Notes under the pieces: generated by a model | Databases searched by the model: none | Told to the model about the DNA's origin: nothing | What the model saw: only the letters and a program-made list of their open reading frames with translations | Part shown: positions 1-6,713 of the stretch, in pieces | Layout of the letters: each line of letters begins with the position of its first letter | How positions within the stretch are numbered: the first letter of the stretch is position 1 | DNA from: an uncultured Erythrobacter sp. | GTDB taxonomy: Bacteria; Pseudomonadota; Alphaproteobacteria; Sphingomonadales; Sphingomonadaceae | DNA: 16,143 nucleotides | Assembly: GCA_947258465.1 (NCBI GenBank) | Contig: CAMYIQ010000125.1 | Span: forward strand, 1-16,143 | Direction: 5' to 3' | Position numbers and translations under genes: made by a program

Positions 1-416
1 GTGAAACGGCGCTGCAGATCGAGCAGGGCGATGGCCGCCCTGGCCGCTTCGCCGCCCTTGTCCTTCTGTTTAGGATCGGCCCGAACCAGCGCCTGGTCCT
101 CGTTCTCCACCGTCAGGATACCATTGCCGATGGCCATGCCGTCCATGGTCAGGGCCAGGATGCCGCGCGCGCTTTCGCCCGCGACGATCTCGAAGTGGTA
201 GGTCTCGCCGCGGATCACCACGCCAATGCCGACATAACCATCATACTGGCCGCTTTCCGAGGCCAGGGCGATGGCGCCCGGCACTTCGAGCGCACCGGGC
301 ACGGTCAGCACCTCGACCTCATGCCCCTTCGACTCCAGCACAGCCCGGGCGCCGGCAATAAGCATATCGTTGAGATGGTCGTAAAAACGGGCTTCGACGA
401 TGAGGAAACGGGCCAT
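1..416 (-). CDS. ribH: 6,7-dimethyl-8-ribityllumazine synthase (3' end cut by window edge)
   Basis: Condenses 5-amino-6-ribitylamino-uracil with 3,4-dihydroxy-2-butanone 4-phosphate to give lumazine, the penultimate step of riboflavin synthesis; a cytosolic, oligomer-forming enzyme. The reading frame starts at ATG 416-414 (MARFLIVEARFYDHL) and stays open for 138 codons to the window edge, so only a few C-terminal residues and the stop should be missing. Family marks are PGALEVPGA (residues 40-48), GVVIRGETYHFE (65-76) with the expected catalytic His74, and the basic C-terminal region with KQKDKGGEAA (117-126). The start lies 5 bases after the stop of the upstream rib gene, and GGAG in that gene's last codons serves as ribosome-binding site, so the two are co-transcribed and probably translationally coupled. 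The product of the upstream enzyme is a substrate of this one. Identification is firm. Confidence 0.95.
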   Translation of the reverse strand, partial: MARFLIVEARFYDHLNDMLIAGARAVLESKGHEVEVLTVPGALEVPGAIALASESGQYDGYVGIGVVIRGETYHFEIVAGESARGILALTMDGMAIGNGILTVENEDQALVRADPKQKDKGGEAARAAIALLDLQRRF

Positions 417-421
417 GGGGA

Positions 422-1666
422 TCACTCCGGAATGGGTTTATGGTCGACGATGTTAAGGCCATAGCCTTCGATCGCCACGACATTGGGCTGTGAATTGCTG
501 AGCAGGATCATGTCCTCAATGCCGAGATCGGCCAGGATCTGAGAACCGATGCCGACATTTCGCTGCGCGTCGCTCTCGCTATAGCCCCGGTTCGATGCCG
601 GCCGCCCGGTAATCAGCACGATCACGCCGGCTCCGTGCTCGCCGACCGCGTGCATCGCGCGCTGAAGCGTGCGCTTGCGCGGGCCGGGCCTGCCAAGGAC
701 GTCTTCGAAGATCGAAATCGGGTGTACGCGGGCGAGGGTAGGCTGACCTTCGACCACATGGCCTTTTTGCAGCACATAACTTTCGCTGCCGTCGACAGTA
801 TTGCGGTAGGTCAGCAGGCGCCAATCGCCCCCATAGTCCGACTCGAAACTGTCTTCGCCGACGCGTTCGACCAGATGATCGTGCCGCATACGGTATTCGA
901 TGAGATCGCGGATCGTGCCGATCTTCATATCGTGCTTGCGCGCGAAGCCGATCAGATCCTCGAGGCGCGCCATGGTGCCATCCTCGTTCATGATCTCGCA
1001 GATGACGCCCGAGGGGTTGAGGCCTGCAAGCCGCGAAATATCGACAGCCGCCTCGGTATGACCCGCGCGGACCAGCACACCGCCATCACGCGCAGCCAGG
1101 GGGAAGACATGGCCTGGTGTGACGATATCTTCCGGCCCCTTGGTCGCATCGATCGCCACGCAAACGGTGCGTGCGCGGTCGGCAGCGCTGATTCCCGTAG
1201 TGACGCCTTCTTTCGCCTCGATCGAAGTGGTGAAGGCCGTCTGCATGCTTTCGCGGTTGTCGCGGCTCATCGGTTCGAGGCCGAGCGCCTCGACACGCTT
1301 GCGGTCGAGCGAAAGGCAAATCAGGCCTCGACCATGGGTCGCCATGAAATTGATCGCGCTGGGCGTCGCCATTTGCGCCGGGATGATAAGGTCGCCTTCG
1401 TTTTCGCGGTCCTCGTCGTCGACAAGAATATACATTCGGCCATTGCGCGCCTCATCTATGATTTCCTCGGCGTCCACGATGACCGGTGTGTCGTCATTGG
1501 CTTCGAGAAACGCTTCGAGCTTGGCGAGGGTTTCGGCTGTGGGGTTCCAGCTCTCTTCGCTGCAATCGCGCAGCGTATTGGCATGGAGACCCGCCGCGCG
1601 AGCGAGCCCGGCGCGAGTCATCAGCCCTTGCGAAACGAGTGTGCGAACTTTTTCGATCGTATCCAT
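422..1666 (-). CDS. ribB: 3,4-dihydroxy-2-butanone 4-phosphate synthase with N-terminal HTH and degenerate GTP cyclohydrolase II domain (RibBX type)
   Basis: RibB converts ribulose 5-phosphate to 3,4-dihydroxy-2-butanone 4-phosphate for riboflavin synthesis. The 414-residue protein has three parts. Residues 1-58 are a small helix-turn-helix-like module (LARAAGLHANTLRD at 21-34). Residues 65-260 are a full RibB domain with DDEDRENEGDL (83-93), HGRGLICLSL (111-120), EGVTTGISAADRART (153-167), TPGHVFPL (183-190) and RAGHTEAAVD (200-209). Residues 265-414 resemble GTP cyclohydrolase II (RibA), but the region after ARVHPISIFEDVLGR (312-326) has none of the zinc-binding cysteines of active RibA, so this half is probably not a cyclohydrolase. 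Such RibB plus inactive RibA-like fusions are known in Alphaproteobacteria as RibBX. The frame extends 24 codons further upstream, but ATG 1666 begins the HTH module and the extension would run across a repeat-rich regulatory region. A separate active RibA is expected elsewhere. It forms an operon with ribH. Confidence 0.9.
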   Translation of the reverse strand: MDTIEKVRTLVSQGLMTRAGLARAAGLHANTLRDCSEESWNPTAETLAKLEAFLEANDDTPVIVDAEEIIDEARNGRMYILVDDEDRENEGDLIIPAQMATPSAINFMATHGRGLICLSLDRKRVEALGLEPMSRDNRESMQTAFTTSIEAKEGVTTGISAADRARTVCVAIDATKGPEDIVTPGHVFPLAARDGGVLVRAGHTEAAVDISRLAGLNPSGVICEIMNEDGTMARLEDLIGFARKHDMKIGTIRDLIEYRMRHDHLVERVGEDSFESDYGGDWRLLTYRNTVDGSESYVLQKGHVVEGQPTLARVHPISIFEDVLGRPGPRKRTLQRAMHAVGEHGAGVIVLITGRPASNRGYSESDAQRNVGIGSQILADLGIEDMILLSNSQPNVVAIEGYGLNIVDHKPIPE

Positions 1667-1678
1667 GCGAGCAGCCGC

Positions 1679-1720
1679 TATCACATCGGAATGTGATTGC
1701 CAATGCGGCATATCACATCG
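1679..1720. promoter_or_regulatory. Candidate operator upstream of ribB: paired TATCACATCG repeats
   Basis: The 10-base word TATCACATCG occurs at 1679-1688 and again at 1711-1720, start to start 32 bases, close to three helical turns. Between them ATGTGA (1691-1696) forms an inverted repeat with TCACAT at 1681-1686 (4-base gap) and another with TCACAT at 1713-1718. The cluster lies 13-54 bases upstream of the chosen ribB start (1666), in a 170-base gap. This is a plausible binding site for a dimeric regulator or a promoter-overlapping operator. The regulator is unknown; the spacing does not fit the CRP/FNR arrangement, and self-binding by the HTH of RibB is only a speculation. Confidence 0.4.
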
Positions 1721-1766
1721 CAGCCAACATACATGCATTGCGCCTGTGAATATGGGAGCGCGAATC

Positions 1767-1799
1767 GGTTGGAGCTTTACTCCTTGGACGAGACCAACC
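1767..1799. other. Stem-loop candidate between the activator gene and ribB
   Basis: GGTTGG (1767-1772) pairs with CCAACC (1794-1799), and an alternative inner hairpin GGAG/CTCC lies at 1771-1783. It sits downstream of the sigma-54 activator gene and upstream of ribB, both transcribed on the minus strand. On that strand no T-run follows, so it is not a convincing intrinsic terminator. It could be a weak termination, processing or leader structure. No FMN riboswitch signature is visible here. Confidence 0.2.
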
Positions 1800-1836
1800 T
1801 ACGCCCAGTCTTTCGTTTTTCCGTACCGGGCGCGGC

Positions 1837-3249
1837 CTAATCGGTTTCCGTATCCGCCCATCGCTCCATCTTGCGGTATATCGTCGAGGGGCTCACCGCC
1901 AATTCCCTGGCGGCCTGGGTGACGTTACCATCGTTACGCGCGAGCGCGGCTTCGATCGCCGTTCGCTCGACCGAATCGAGTGTCATACCCGCGAGAGAAG
2001 CTTCGAGAGTGACGGCGGGGGCTCGCACCGTGGGGGAGACGGAGCTTGCAGCCGGTTCGATCGGGAGAGCATCGCCGACTTGCGCTTCGACAGGTCGGAG
2101 AGCCAGATCGGGTAACTCGATCGTCCCGCCCGGGCATGTGATCGCGGCGCGGCGCAGAACGTTCTGCAATTCCCGCACATTGCCCGGCCAGGGATGAGTC
2201 AGGATTGCGGCGCGCGTCGCGCTGCCGAGCGTCAGTTCCGACCGGTTTTCCTCTCGTGCGATCGCGCTCAATAGCCGATCCGCCAGCATCAAAATGTCAT
2301 CGCCGCGTTCCCGCAAGGGCGGCAGGTGGATCGGAATGACATTGAGCCGATAATAGAGATCTTCGCGAAAGCGACCCTCGGCAACCTCGCGCAAGGGATC
2401 GCGATTGGTCGCGCAGACGATCCGCACATCGACCGGTTCGGCCCTGGCCGATCCCACTCGCTGAATCATTCCGGTCTGGATGAAGCGGAGGAGCTTGACT
2501 TGCAGCTTGAGCTCCATCTCGCAAATCTCGTCGAGAAACAGAGTTCCGCCATCGGCGGCTTTGGCCGCACCTATTCGGTTGTCGATCGCGCCGGTGAAGG
2601 CGCCTTTGACATGGCCGAACAGCTCGCTTTCCAGCAGGTTCTCGGGAATGGCGCCACAGTTGATCGCCACGAAGGCCTTGTTGCGGCGGCGCGATGCGGC
2701 ATGGAGGGCTTCCGCCGTCACTTCCTTCCCGGTGCCGCTTTCCCCGGTCACGAAAACGCTGGCTCGCGAATCCGCGACTTGCTCGATCGTGCGGAATACG
2801 GCCCGCATGACCGGAGATTTTCCGATGAAACCGTGAAAGCGTTCATCGTCCGACGGCTGTGCAACGGTTTCCGGCTCGGTCCCCTGGCGCGATTGCTCGA
2901 CTGCAGTGCCGATCGTGGCCAGCAGGCGCGAGCCAGCGACCGGCTTCACCAGAAAATCGAACGCGCCGAGCCGCATCGCGGCAATCGCCCGCGACAGCGA
3001 TCCATCGGCAGTGACCACGACATAGGTGGGGGCGTCCTTGCCCCGGTCTTCGAGCAACGACAATCCGTCACCGTCGGGCAGTTGCAGATCGAGCAGGGCG
3101 GCAGCGAACCGCGTCCCCGAGAGAGCTTCGCGCGCCTCGGCCAGCGTGGCCGCGAGTGTTACCGCATAGCCGGCCTCTTCGAGCTGGGCCGCATAGCCCA
3201 GCGCCAGCGATGCGCTGTCTTCGATGATGAGAACGGCCGGTTTCGACAT
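1837..3249 (-). CDS. Sigma-54-dependent response regulator, NtrC/LuxO type (REC-AAA+-Fis HTH)
   Basis: A 470-residue bacterial enhancer-binding protein. The receiver domain (1-120) keeps the acidic pair E10-D11, the phospho-acceptor D54 in LLDLQLPDGDG, T80 and K102. The AAA+ domain (about 138-375) has Walker A GESGTGKE (169-176), the sigma-54 contact loop GAFTGA (216-221), Walker B GGTLFLDE (234-241), the arginine-finger segment REDLYYRLN (295-303) and WPGNVRELQN (354-363). The C-terminal Fis-type HTH (about 425-461) ends in VSPSTIYRK, reminiscent of LuxO. All catalytic motifs are intact, so it should act as a phosphorylation-switched ATPase opening sigma-54 promoters. It follows the H-NOX gene by 3 bases (TAG-GAT-ATG), so the two form one operon. 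Four -24/-12 promoter matches and two GCA-N3-TGC arrays around it make it the likely pathway-specific activator of the polysaccharide genes and of its own operon. The function is firm; the targets are inferred. Confidence 0.93.
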   Translation of the reverse strand: MSKPAVLIIEDSASLALGYAAQLEEAGYAVTLAATLAEAREALSGTRFAAALLDLQLPDGDGLSLLEDRGKDAPTYVVVTADGSLSRAIAAMRLGAFDFLVKPVAGSRLLATIGTAVEQSRQGTEPETVAQPSDDERFHGFIGKSPVMRAVFRTIEQVADSRASVFVTGESGTGKEVTAEALHAASRRRNKAFVAINCGAIPENLLESELFGHVKGAFTGAIDNRIGAAKAADGGTLFLDEICEMELKLQVKLLRFIQTGMIQRVGSARAEPVDVRIVCATNRDPLREVAEGRFREDLYYRLNVIPIHLPPLRERGDDILMLADRLLSAIAREENRSELTLGSATRAAILTHPWPGNVRELQNVLRRAAITCPGGTIELPDLALRPVEAQVGDALPIEPAASSVSPTVRAPAVTLEASLAGMTLDSVERTAIEAALARNDGNVTQAARELAVSPSTIYRKMERWADTETD

Positions 3250-3252
3250 ATC

Positions 3253-3786
3253 CTACCCCGCCAGCGCGAACTCGGCCTGCGAACCGTCCTCGCCGACATT
3301 CACCCATTCGAGCTTTCGCTGGTCGCCGAAATGGCGCATCGCCCCGGATACCAGCCCATGCGCGATATGCGCGAATGGGCGGTGCGAGGCATAGCGGACA
3401 TGCAGTACGCCATCTTCGCGATGCGTGCTGACCTGAGGCGGCCGAGCGTCGGGATAGAGCACCTTCACCTCCTCGTGGATATGATCGCCCACATGCGCGA
3501 GCAATGTCTCGGCATCGCTATAACGGCCGACGATATCGGCATAGAGTACGGTGAAGCGTTCGAACAAATAGGCGCCGAACTGCTGGCACAGATCGGCAAA
3601 GTCGGCACCGCTTTCACGCGAAGCCACTTCGACCACCCGCACCGCCTCTTGCCAGGGATATTGGCCGATCTTCGAATAGGCGCCGCCATGCGGCAAATTC
3701 GCATCGGCCAGAACCTTTTCTGCGAACAGCGGTCCGCCCGCGCGATCGAGAAACCCGACCAGTTCGGAAAAAATGATCCCCTTCAT
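3253..3786 (-). CDS. H-NOX (haem NO-binding) sensor protein
   Basis: A stand-alone 177-residue haem NO-binding domain, the usual size of bacterial H-NOX proteins (often named hnoX). It begins MKGIIF, typical for the family. The proximal haem ligand is expected at His104 (in DHIHEEVKVLYP, aligning with His105 of soluble guanylate cyclase beta1), and the haem-propionate motif Y-x-S-x-R is present as YASHR (132-136). The site matching the distal tyrosine that stabilises O2 in Thermoanaerobacter H-NOX (five residues after the motif Arg) is Ile141, so a NO-selective sensor rather than an O2 binder is predicted. The frame stays open to 3999, but ATG 3786 is preceded by AAGGAGGAGG with correct spacing, and a longer start would run through the promoter region. 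H-NOX usually modulates a histidine kinase or a cyclic-di-GMP enzyme encoded next to it; here the neighbour is a sigma-54 activator, 3 bases downstream. Confidence 0.9.
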   Translation of the reverse strand: MKGIIFSELVGFLDRAGGPLFAEKVLADANLPHGGAYSKIGQYPWQEAVRVVEVASRESGADFADLCQQFGAYLFERFTVLYADIVGRYSDAETLLAHVGDHIHEEVKVLYPDARPPQVSTHREDGVLHVRYASHRPFAHIAHGLVSGAMRHFGDQRKLEWVNVGEDGSQAEFALAG

Positions 3787-3788
3787 TA

Positions 3789-3798
3789 CCTCCTCCTT
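3789..3798 (-). promoter_or_regulatory. Ribosome-binding site of the H-NOX gene
   Basis: On the minus strand this reads AAGGAGGAGG, two bases before ATG 3786-3784. The AGGAG core at its upstream end has near-ideal spacing. It fixes the start at 3786 against the longer open frame to 3999. Confidence 0.8.
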
Positions 3799-3825
3799 AA
3801 TTCCTGCAAAGGCATACTCGGCCCA

Positions 3826-3842
3826 ATGCAAGAGCCGTGCCG
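3826..3842 (-). promoter_or_regulatory. Sigma-54 (-24/-12) promoter of the H-NOX/activator operon
   Basis: On the minus strand 3842-3826 reads CGGCACGGCTCTTGCAT, which matches TGGCACG-N4-TTGCW except for the first base. The -24 GG is at 3841-3840 and the -12 GC at 3829-3828, 12 bases apart as required. Transcription would begin near 3816, giving a leader of about 30 bases with the strong ribosome-binding site at 3798-3789. The nearest GCA-N3-TGC element begins 33 bases upstream of it (3876). Confidence 0.65.
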
Positions 3843-3875
3843 AGCCAATGGCGTCTTTGAGGGGCAAACCACGGG

Positions 3876-3958
3876 GCATTTTGCTGCAATATGCGAAATT
3901 CCTTTGCAAATTGCAAAAGATGCCGCTGCATTTTGCAAGGGATCGCTTCGCAGTTTGC
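3876..3958. promoter_or_regulatory. Array of five GCA-N3-TGC elements between two divergent sigma-54 promoters
   Basis: Five 9-base dyads GCA-N3-TGC with mostly A/T centres lie at 3876-3884 (GCATTTTGC), 3886-3894 (GCAATATGC), 3906-3914 (GCAAATTGC, inside the 15-base palindrome TTTGCAAATTGCAAA at 3903-3917), 3928-3936 (GCATTTTGC) and 3950-3958 (GCAGTTTGC). Start-to-start steps are 10, 20, 22 and 22 bases, so all face nearly the same side of the helix. The array is centred between the H-NOX promoter (-24 end 3842) and the export-gene promoter (-24 start 3994), 33 and 35 bases away. The same word recurs at 12481-12534. It is the likely upstream activating sequence for the sigma-54 activator encoded next door; the binding itself is inference. 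Confidence 0.65.
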
Positions 3959-3993
3959 GACGAACCATCGCGGAACCGCGGATTTCCCGGGAT

Positions 3994-4009
3994 TGGCACG
4001 GTGCTTGAA
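3994..4009 (+). promoter_or_regulatory. Sigma-54-like promoter of the export/co-polymerase/polymerase operon
   Basis: TGGCAC (3994-3999), GGTGC, then TTGAA (4005-4009). The -24 element is perfect and the 12-base spacing correct, but the -12 dinucleotide is GA instead of GC. The same TTGAA variant occurs in the promoter at 12410-12425. Predicted transcription start is near 4019, leaving about 22 bases to the GTG start at 4042. Confidence 0.55.
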
Positions 4010-4041
4010 CAAGCGGGGGGACAATTCTGCGGAGATCTAAC

Positions 4042-5289
4042 GTGTCCCTAACGAAATTCCGAAGCTCCAGTTTGAGCCTTGCCATCGGCACCCTTCTGGC
4101 GGGCTGCGTTGCCGGACCCGCCCCGGCCAATTACCGGGCCGGGCTTTACGCTCCGCATCAGATCGCCGCCGATACGGGTGGCCATCCCGAAGGCGACTGG
4201 ATCGACGCCCCCGCGACCGTCGGCGGCGCCCCGGCCTGCAACGGGCAGGTCCCTAGCGAACTCGCCACTTACCGGCGGGCGCCAATCAGCGAGTTCACCT
4301 CGGTCAACGCACCGCTCGCACCGGGCGACCGACTGTCCATTCGCATTCTGGGCGACAGCGATCGACTCTCCGGCACCTATGTCGTCGAGACCGATGGCAC
4401 CGTTCGGCTGCGGGGGATTGCTCCCACCCGCGCCGGCGGCGGTTCGCTGCAGGATATCGAAGCGGTGCTGCGCGACCGCCTGCTCCAGGCCGGTATCGTC
4501 AAGCCCTTGCGCAATGCCGTGTCGGTATCGCTGATCGAAGCCTCGGGCGTTTCGGTCGCGGTCAGCGGGGCGGTGTTCGAGCCGAGCGCGGTACGTGCTG
4601 GAGAACGGACGCCCGAGAGCCGCATCGGGCTCAAGGAAGGCGCGGTCACCGGCGATGCCAATACGGCACGTTCGGTCGCGACGGCCATTCGCGCAGCGGG
4701 CGGGGTTCGGCCCGATGCGGATATCCACCGTGTCTATCTCCTGCGTAACGGCGCCTATGTCGAACTGGATCTTTCCGGGCTCGTCCATGGTGCGGCGGCG
4801 CGCGACGTCCCGATCACCAGCGGTGACCGGATCATCGTTCCGAGCCGTAGCTGCTTCGACGCCAGGCTTGCCCGGCCAACGCCGCTTACGCCCCCGGGCA
4901 TCCGCGTATACATGTCGAACCTAACCCGCAGTGCGAACAACAATGCCGGTGCCGCGATTGGCAAGGAAACCACCTCGCTGCCCTATGGCACGCGCTTCCT
5001 GCAAGCATTGGTGGCGGCGAATTGCGTCGGCGGCAGCTACATGCAGTCGGACCGGCGCGCAGTGCTCATCTCGCGCAACCCGATAAACGGTCGCAGCGTG
5101 GTGATAGAGCGCGATATCGAAAAGCTAGTGCGACTGGCCGATCGCGACGATTACGATCCGTATCTGATGCCGGGCGATGCGATCGCCTGCTATGACAGCC
5201 GCTGGACGAACTTCAGCGAAGCTGTCGGAATCGTTTCGCAGGGCATCAGCACAGTGACTCCCGCGATCCTGCTGGACAATGCATTGTGA
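4042..5289 (+). CDS. Outer-membrane polysaccharide export lipoprotein (Wza-like)
   Basis: A 415-residue polysaccharide biosynthesis/export protein. It has a lipoprotein signal peptide with lipobox LLAGC and lipidated Cys22, directing it to the outer membrane. Residues about 85-165 form the polysaccharide export domain (LAPGDRLSIRILGDSDRLSG, then DGTVRLRGIAPT, then the DIEAVLRDRL helix), followed by two SLBB-like segments (about 170-275 and 285-385) with typical endings DVPITSGDRIIVP and YLMPGDAIAC. By family it should oligomerise into the outer-membrane pore through which a Wzx/Wzy-type polysaccharide leaves the cell. The start is GTG 4042 with GGAG at 4031-4034, seven bases upstream; the signal peptide begins directly there. 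It is the first gene of a plus-strand operon, overlapping the next gene in TGATG. A sigma-54-type promoter lies just upstream. Confidence 0.88.
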   Translation: MSLTKFRSSSLSLAIGTLLAGCVAGPAPANYRAGLYAPHQIAADTGGHPEGDWIDAPATVGGAPACNGQVPSELATYRRAPISEFTSVNAPLAPGDRLSIRILGDSDRLSGTYVVETDGTVRLRGIAPTRAGGGSLQDIEAVLRDRLLQAGIVKPLRNAVSVSLIEASGVSVAVSGAVFEPSAVRAGERTPESRIGLKEGAVTGDANTARSVATAIRAAGGVRPDADIHRVYLLRNGAYVELDLSGLVHGAAARDVPITSGDRIIVPSRSCFDARLARPTPLTPPGIRVYMSNLTRSANNNAGAAIGKETTSLPYGTRFLQALVAANCVGGSYMQSDRRAVLISRNPINGRSVVIERDIEKLVRLADRDDYDPYLMPGDAIACYDSRWTNFSEAVGIVSQGISTVTPAILLDNAL

Positions 5290-6713
5290 TGGAAACCGCT
5301 GCCTCCCCGGCAGTGCCTGCCCGCTCGCGCTTTCTCGCGCGCGCTTGGGTGGTGGTGCGCGACGGCCTGCCTTCGGTCGGCCGTTACCGGCGCTATATCG
5401 CTGCGCTGGCCGGCCCGCTCGTGATGATCTGGAGTGTCACACTTGCCTACCTGCTCGTGGCGCCCGATCGCTTCGACAGCCAGATGACGATGATCCTGCC
5501 CGGCACGGGTGTGGGCGGTTCGCTGAACCTTGAATCGATCGGGCAGGCGACCACTACCACTGCCTCGGCATTTTCGAGTCCCTCGCTCAGCCCGACCGAA
5601 AACTACAAGCGCCTGCTCACTTCGGACATCGTGCTGCGCGATGCGGCGCGGCGCGCGGGCGAGGACGAAGCGGCGTTCCCCGCACCATCGATCAAACTGA
5701 TCGACCAGACGAACCTGATCGAGGTCGAGATGTCCGCTGGAAATCCAGAAAAGGCGCAGCGGCGCATGGAGGCGCTCGAAGCGGCCTTTTTCGGAGCGCT
5801 CGATAAGTTGCGCAGGGACGAAGCCGAGGCCCGCGAAAATGCCGATGCCGCGCGGATTGCCGAACTCGAAGCCAAGGTAGACGAGGCGCAGAAAGCGTTG
5901 CTCGATTTTCAGGCCGAGACGGGTCTCGTTTCGCTCGACCAGTTCGCCGGCCGTGTCACCGCGCTCGATCAACTCAGAGAGAGCGAACGCGACCGCCGCG
6001 TACAGCTCGCACAGAGCAAGGCCGGGGCACGGCGGCTCGCCGGCGCGCTGGACATCAGTCTGCAGGAGGCGCGGATGGCGATGCGGCTGAAGGCCGATCC
6101 GGAATTCCGCAACCTGCTCGAACGCTATGCCGAGGTCGCCTCGCAGCATGCCGAGAGCGGCGCGACGCTGGGCGACGCCCATGCCACGATGGAAGAATTG
6201 GCGGTCGAACGCGATGCGCTGCGCGATGCCCTCGCGGTGCGGGGCGCCTCGATCTCGGGGGCGGGGAAGGCCAGTGTGCTGTCCTTCGCCGATCTTGCCG
6301 TTTCGGATACGCGCGAACGCCTGTTCGCGGCGCTGACCGAGCGCGACGCCGGGGGAGCGGAGCACAGCGCAGCGCTTGCCGAATTGCGGGGCCAGATCGC
6401 CGCGCAATCGGGCGACGCGCAACGCCAGGTCGAACAAGCCGCGCAGCTCGCCGACCTGATGCGCGACTTGCGCGTGGCCGAAGCGGTATTCAGCTCTGCG
6501 CTCGCGCGGCTCGATACCAACAAGTCGGACCCCTTTGCGTCCTACCCGCTTGTCCAGATCCTCGAAGCGCCTTCGCTCCCCCGCGAAAAATCGGCCCCGT
6601 CGTCACTGCTGGCGATCGCTGGCGGGGTGGGCGCTACCCTGTTCACTCTCTTGGGATTCTTGCTGCTGTGGCTGCGCCAGCCCATCATCCGCAAACTGTT
6701 GCCGAACGCATAG
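5289..6713 (+). CDS. Wzz/GNVR-type chain-length determinant (polysaccharide co-polymerase)
   Basis: A 474-residue inner-membrane protein of co-polymerase layout: a transmembrane helix near residues 36-58 (ending TLAYLLVAP), a large periplasmic portion with long heptad-rich, Glu/Ala/Arg-rich coiled coils (about 145-340), and a second transmembrane helix near the C-terminus (about 443-464, LLAIAGGVGATLFTLLGFLLLWL). A proline-containing segment (ILEAPSLPREKSAPS) precedes the second helix, as in Wzz/KpsE/GumC-type proteins. By family it sets the polymer length and links the polymerase to the export pore. There is no C-terminal tyrosine kinase domain, and no such kinase is seen elsewhere in the window. 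The start is taken as ATG 5289, overlapping the TGA of the export gene as TGATG; a GTG one codon earlier (5286) is possible. Confidence 0.82.
   Translation: METAASPAVPARSRFLARAWVVVRDGLPSVGRYRRYIAALAGPLVMIWSVTLAYLLVAPDRFDSQMTMILPGTGVGGSLNLESIGQATTTTASAFSSPSLSPTENYKRLLTSDIVLRDAARRAGEDEAAFPAPSIKLIDQTNLIEVEMSAGNPEKAQRRMEALEAAFFGALDKLRRDEAEARENADAARIAELEAKVDEAQKALLDFQAETGLVSLDQFAGRVTALDQLRESERDRRVQLAQSKAGARRLAGALDISLQEARMAMRLKADPEFRNLLERYAEVASQHAESGATLGDAHATMEELAVERDALRDALAVRGASISGAGKASVLSFADLAVSDTRERLFAALTERDAGGAEHSAALAELRGQIAAQSGDAQRQVEQAAQLADLMRDLRVAEAVFSSALARLDTNKSDPFASYPLVQILEAPSLPREKSAPSSLLAIAGGVGATLFTLLGFLLLWLRQPIIRKLLPNA

Noticed and set aside
635..1696. Plus-strand open frame of 353 codons opposite ribB
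   Set aside because: Antisense shadow of a conserved enzyme gene; no domain and no ribosome-binding site.
1681..1718. CRP/FNR-type site from TGTGA/TCACA words
   Set aside because: The half-sites do not show the TGTGA-N6-TCACA arrangement; the gaps are 16 bases or the order is inverted.
1667..1836. FMN riboswitch ahead of the riboflavin genes
   Set aside because: No conserved RFN element blocks are visible on the minus strand; only short repeats and a weak stem-loop.
1837..3249. PrsR-type regulator of a PEP-CTERM/exosortase system
   Set aside because: The protein is a sigma-54 activator near EPS genes, but no exosortase, PrsK-like kinase or PEP-CTERM protein appears in the window.
3787..3999. 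N-terminal extension of the H-NOX frame to 3999
   Set aside because: H-NOX proteins begin at MKGIIF, a strong ribosome-binding site precedes that ATG, and the extension would cover the promoter and the operator array.
2326..4008. Plus-strand open frame of 560 codons opposite the activator and H-NOX genes
   Set aside because: It is antisense to two genes with clear family motifs, has no recognisable domain and spans their junction and the promoter region. Long antisense frames are common in high-GC DNA.
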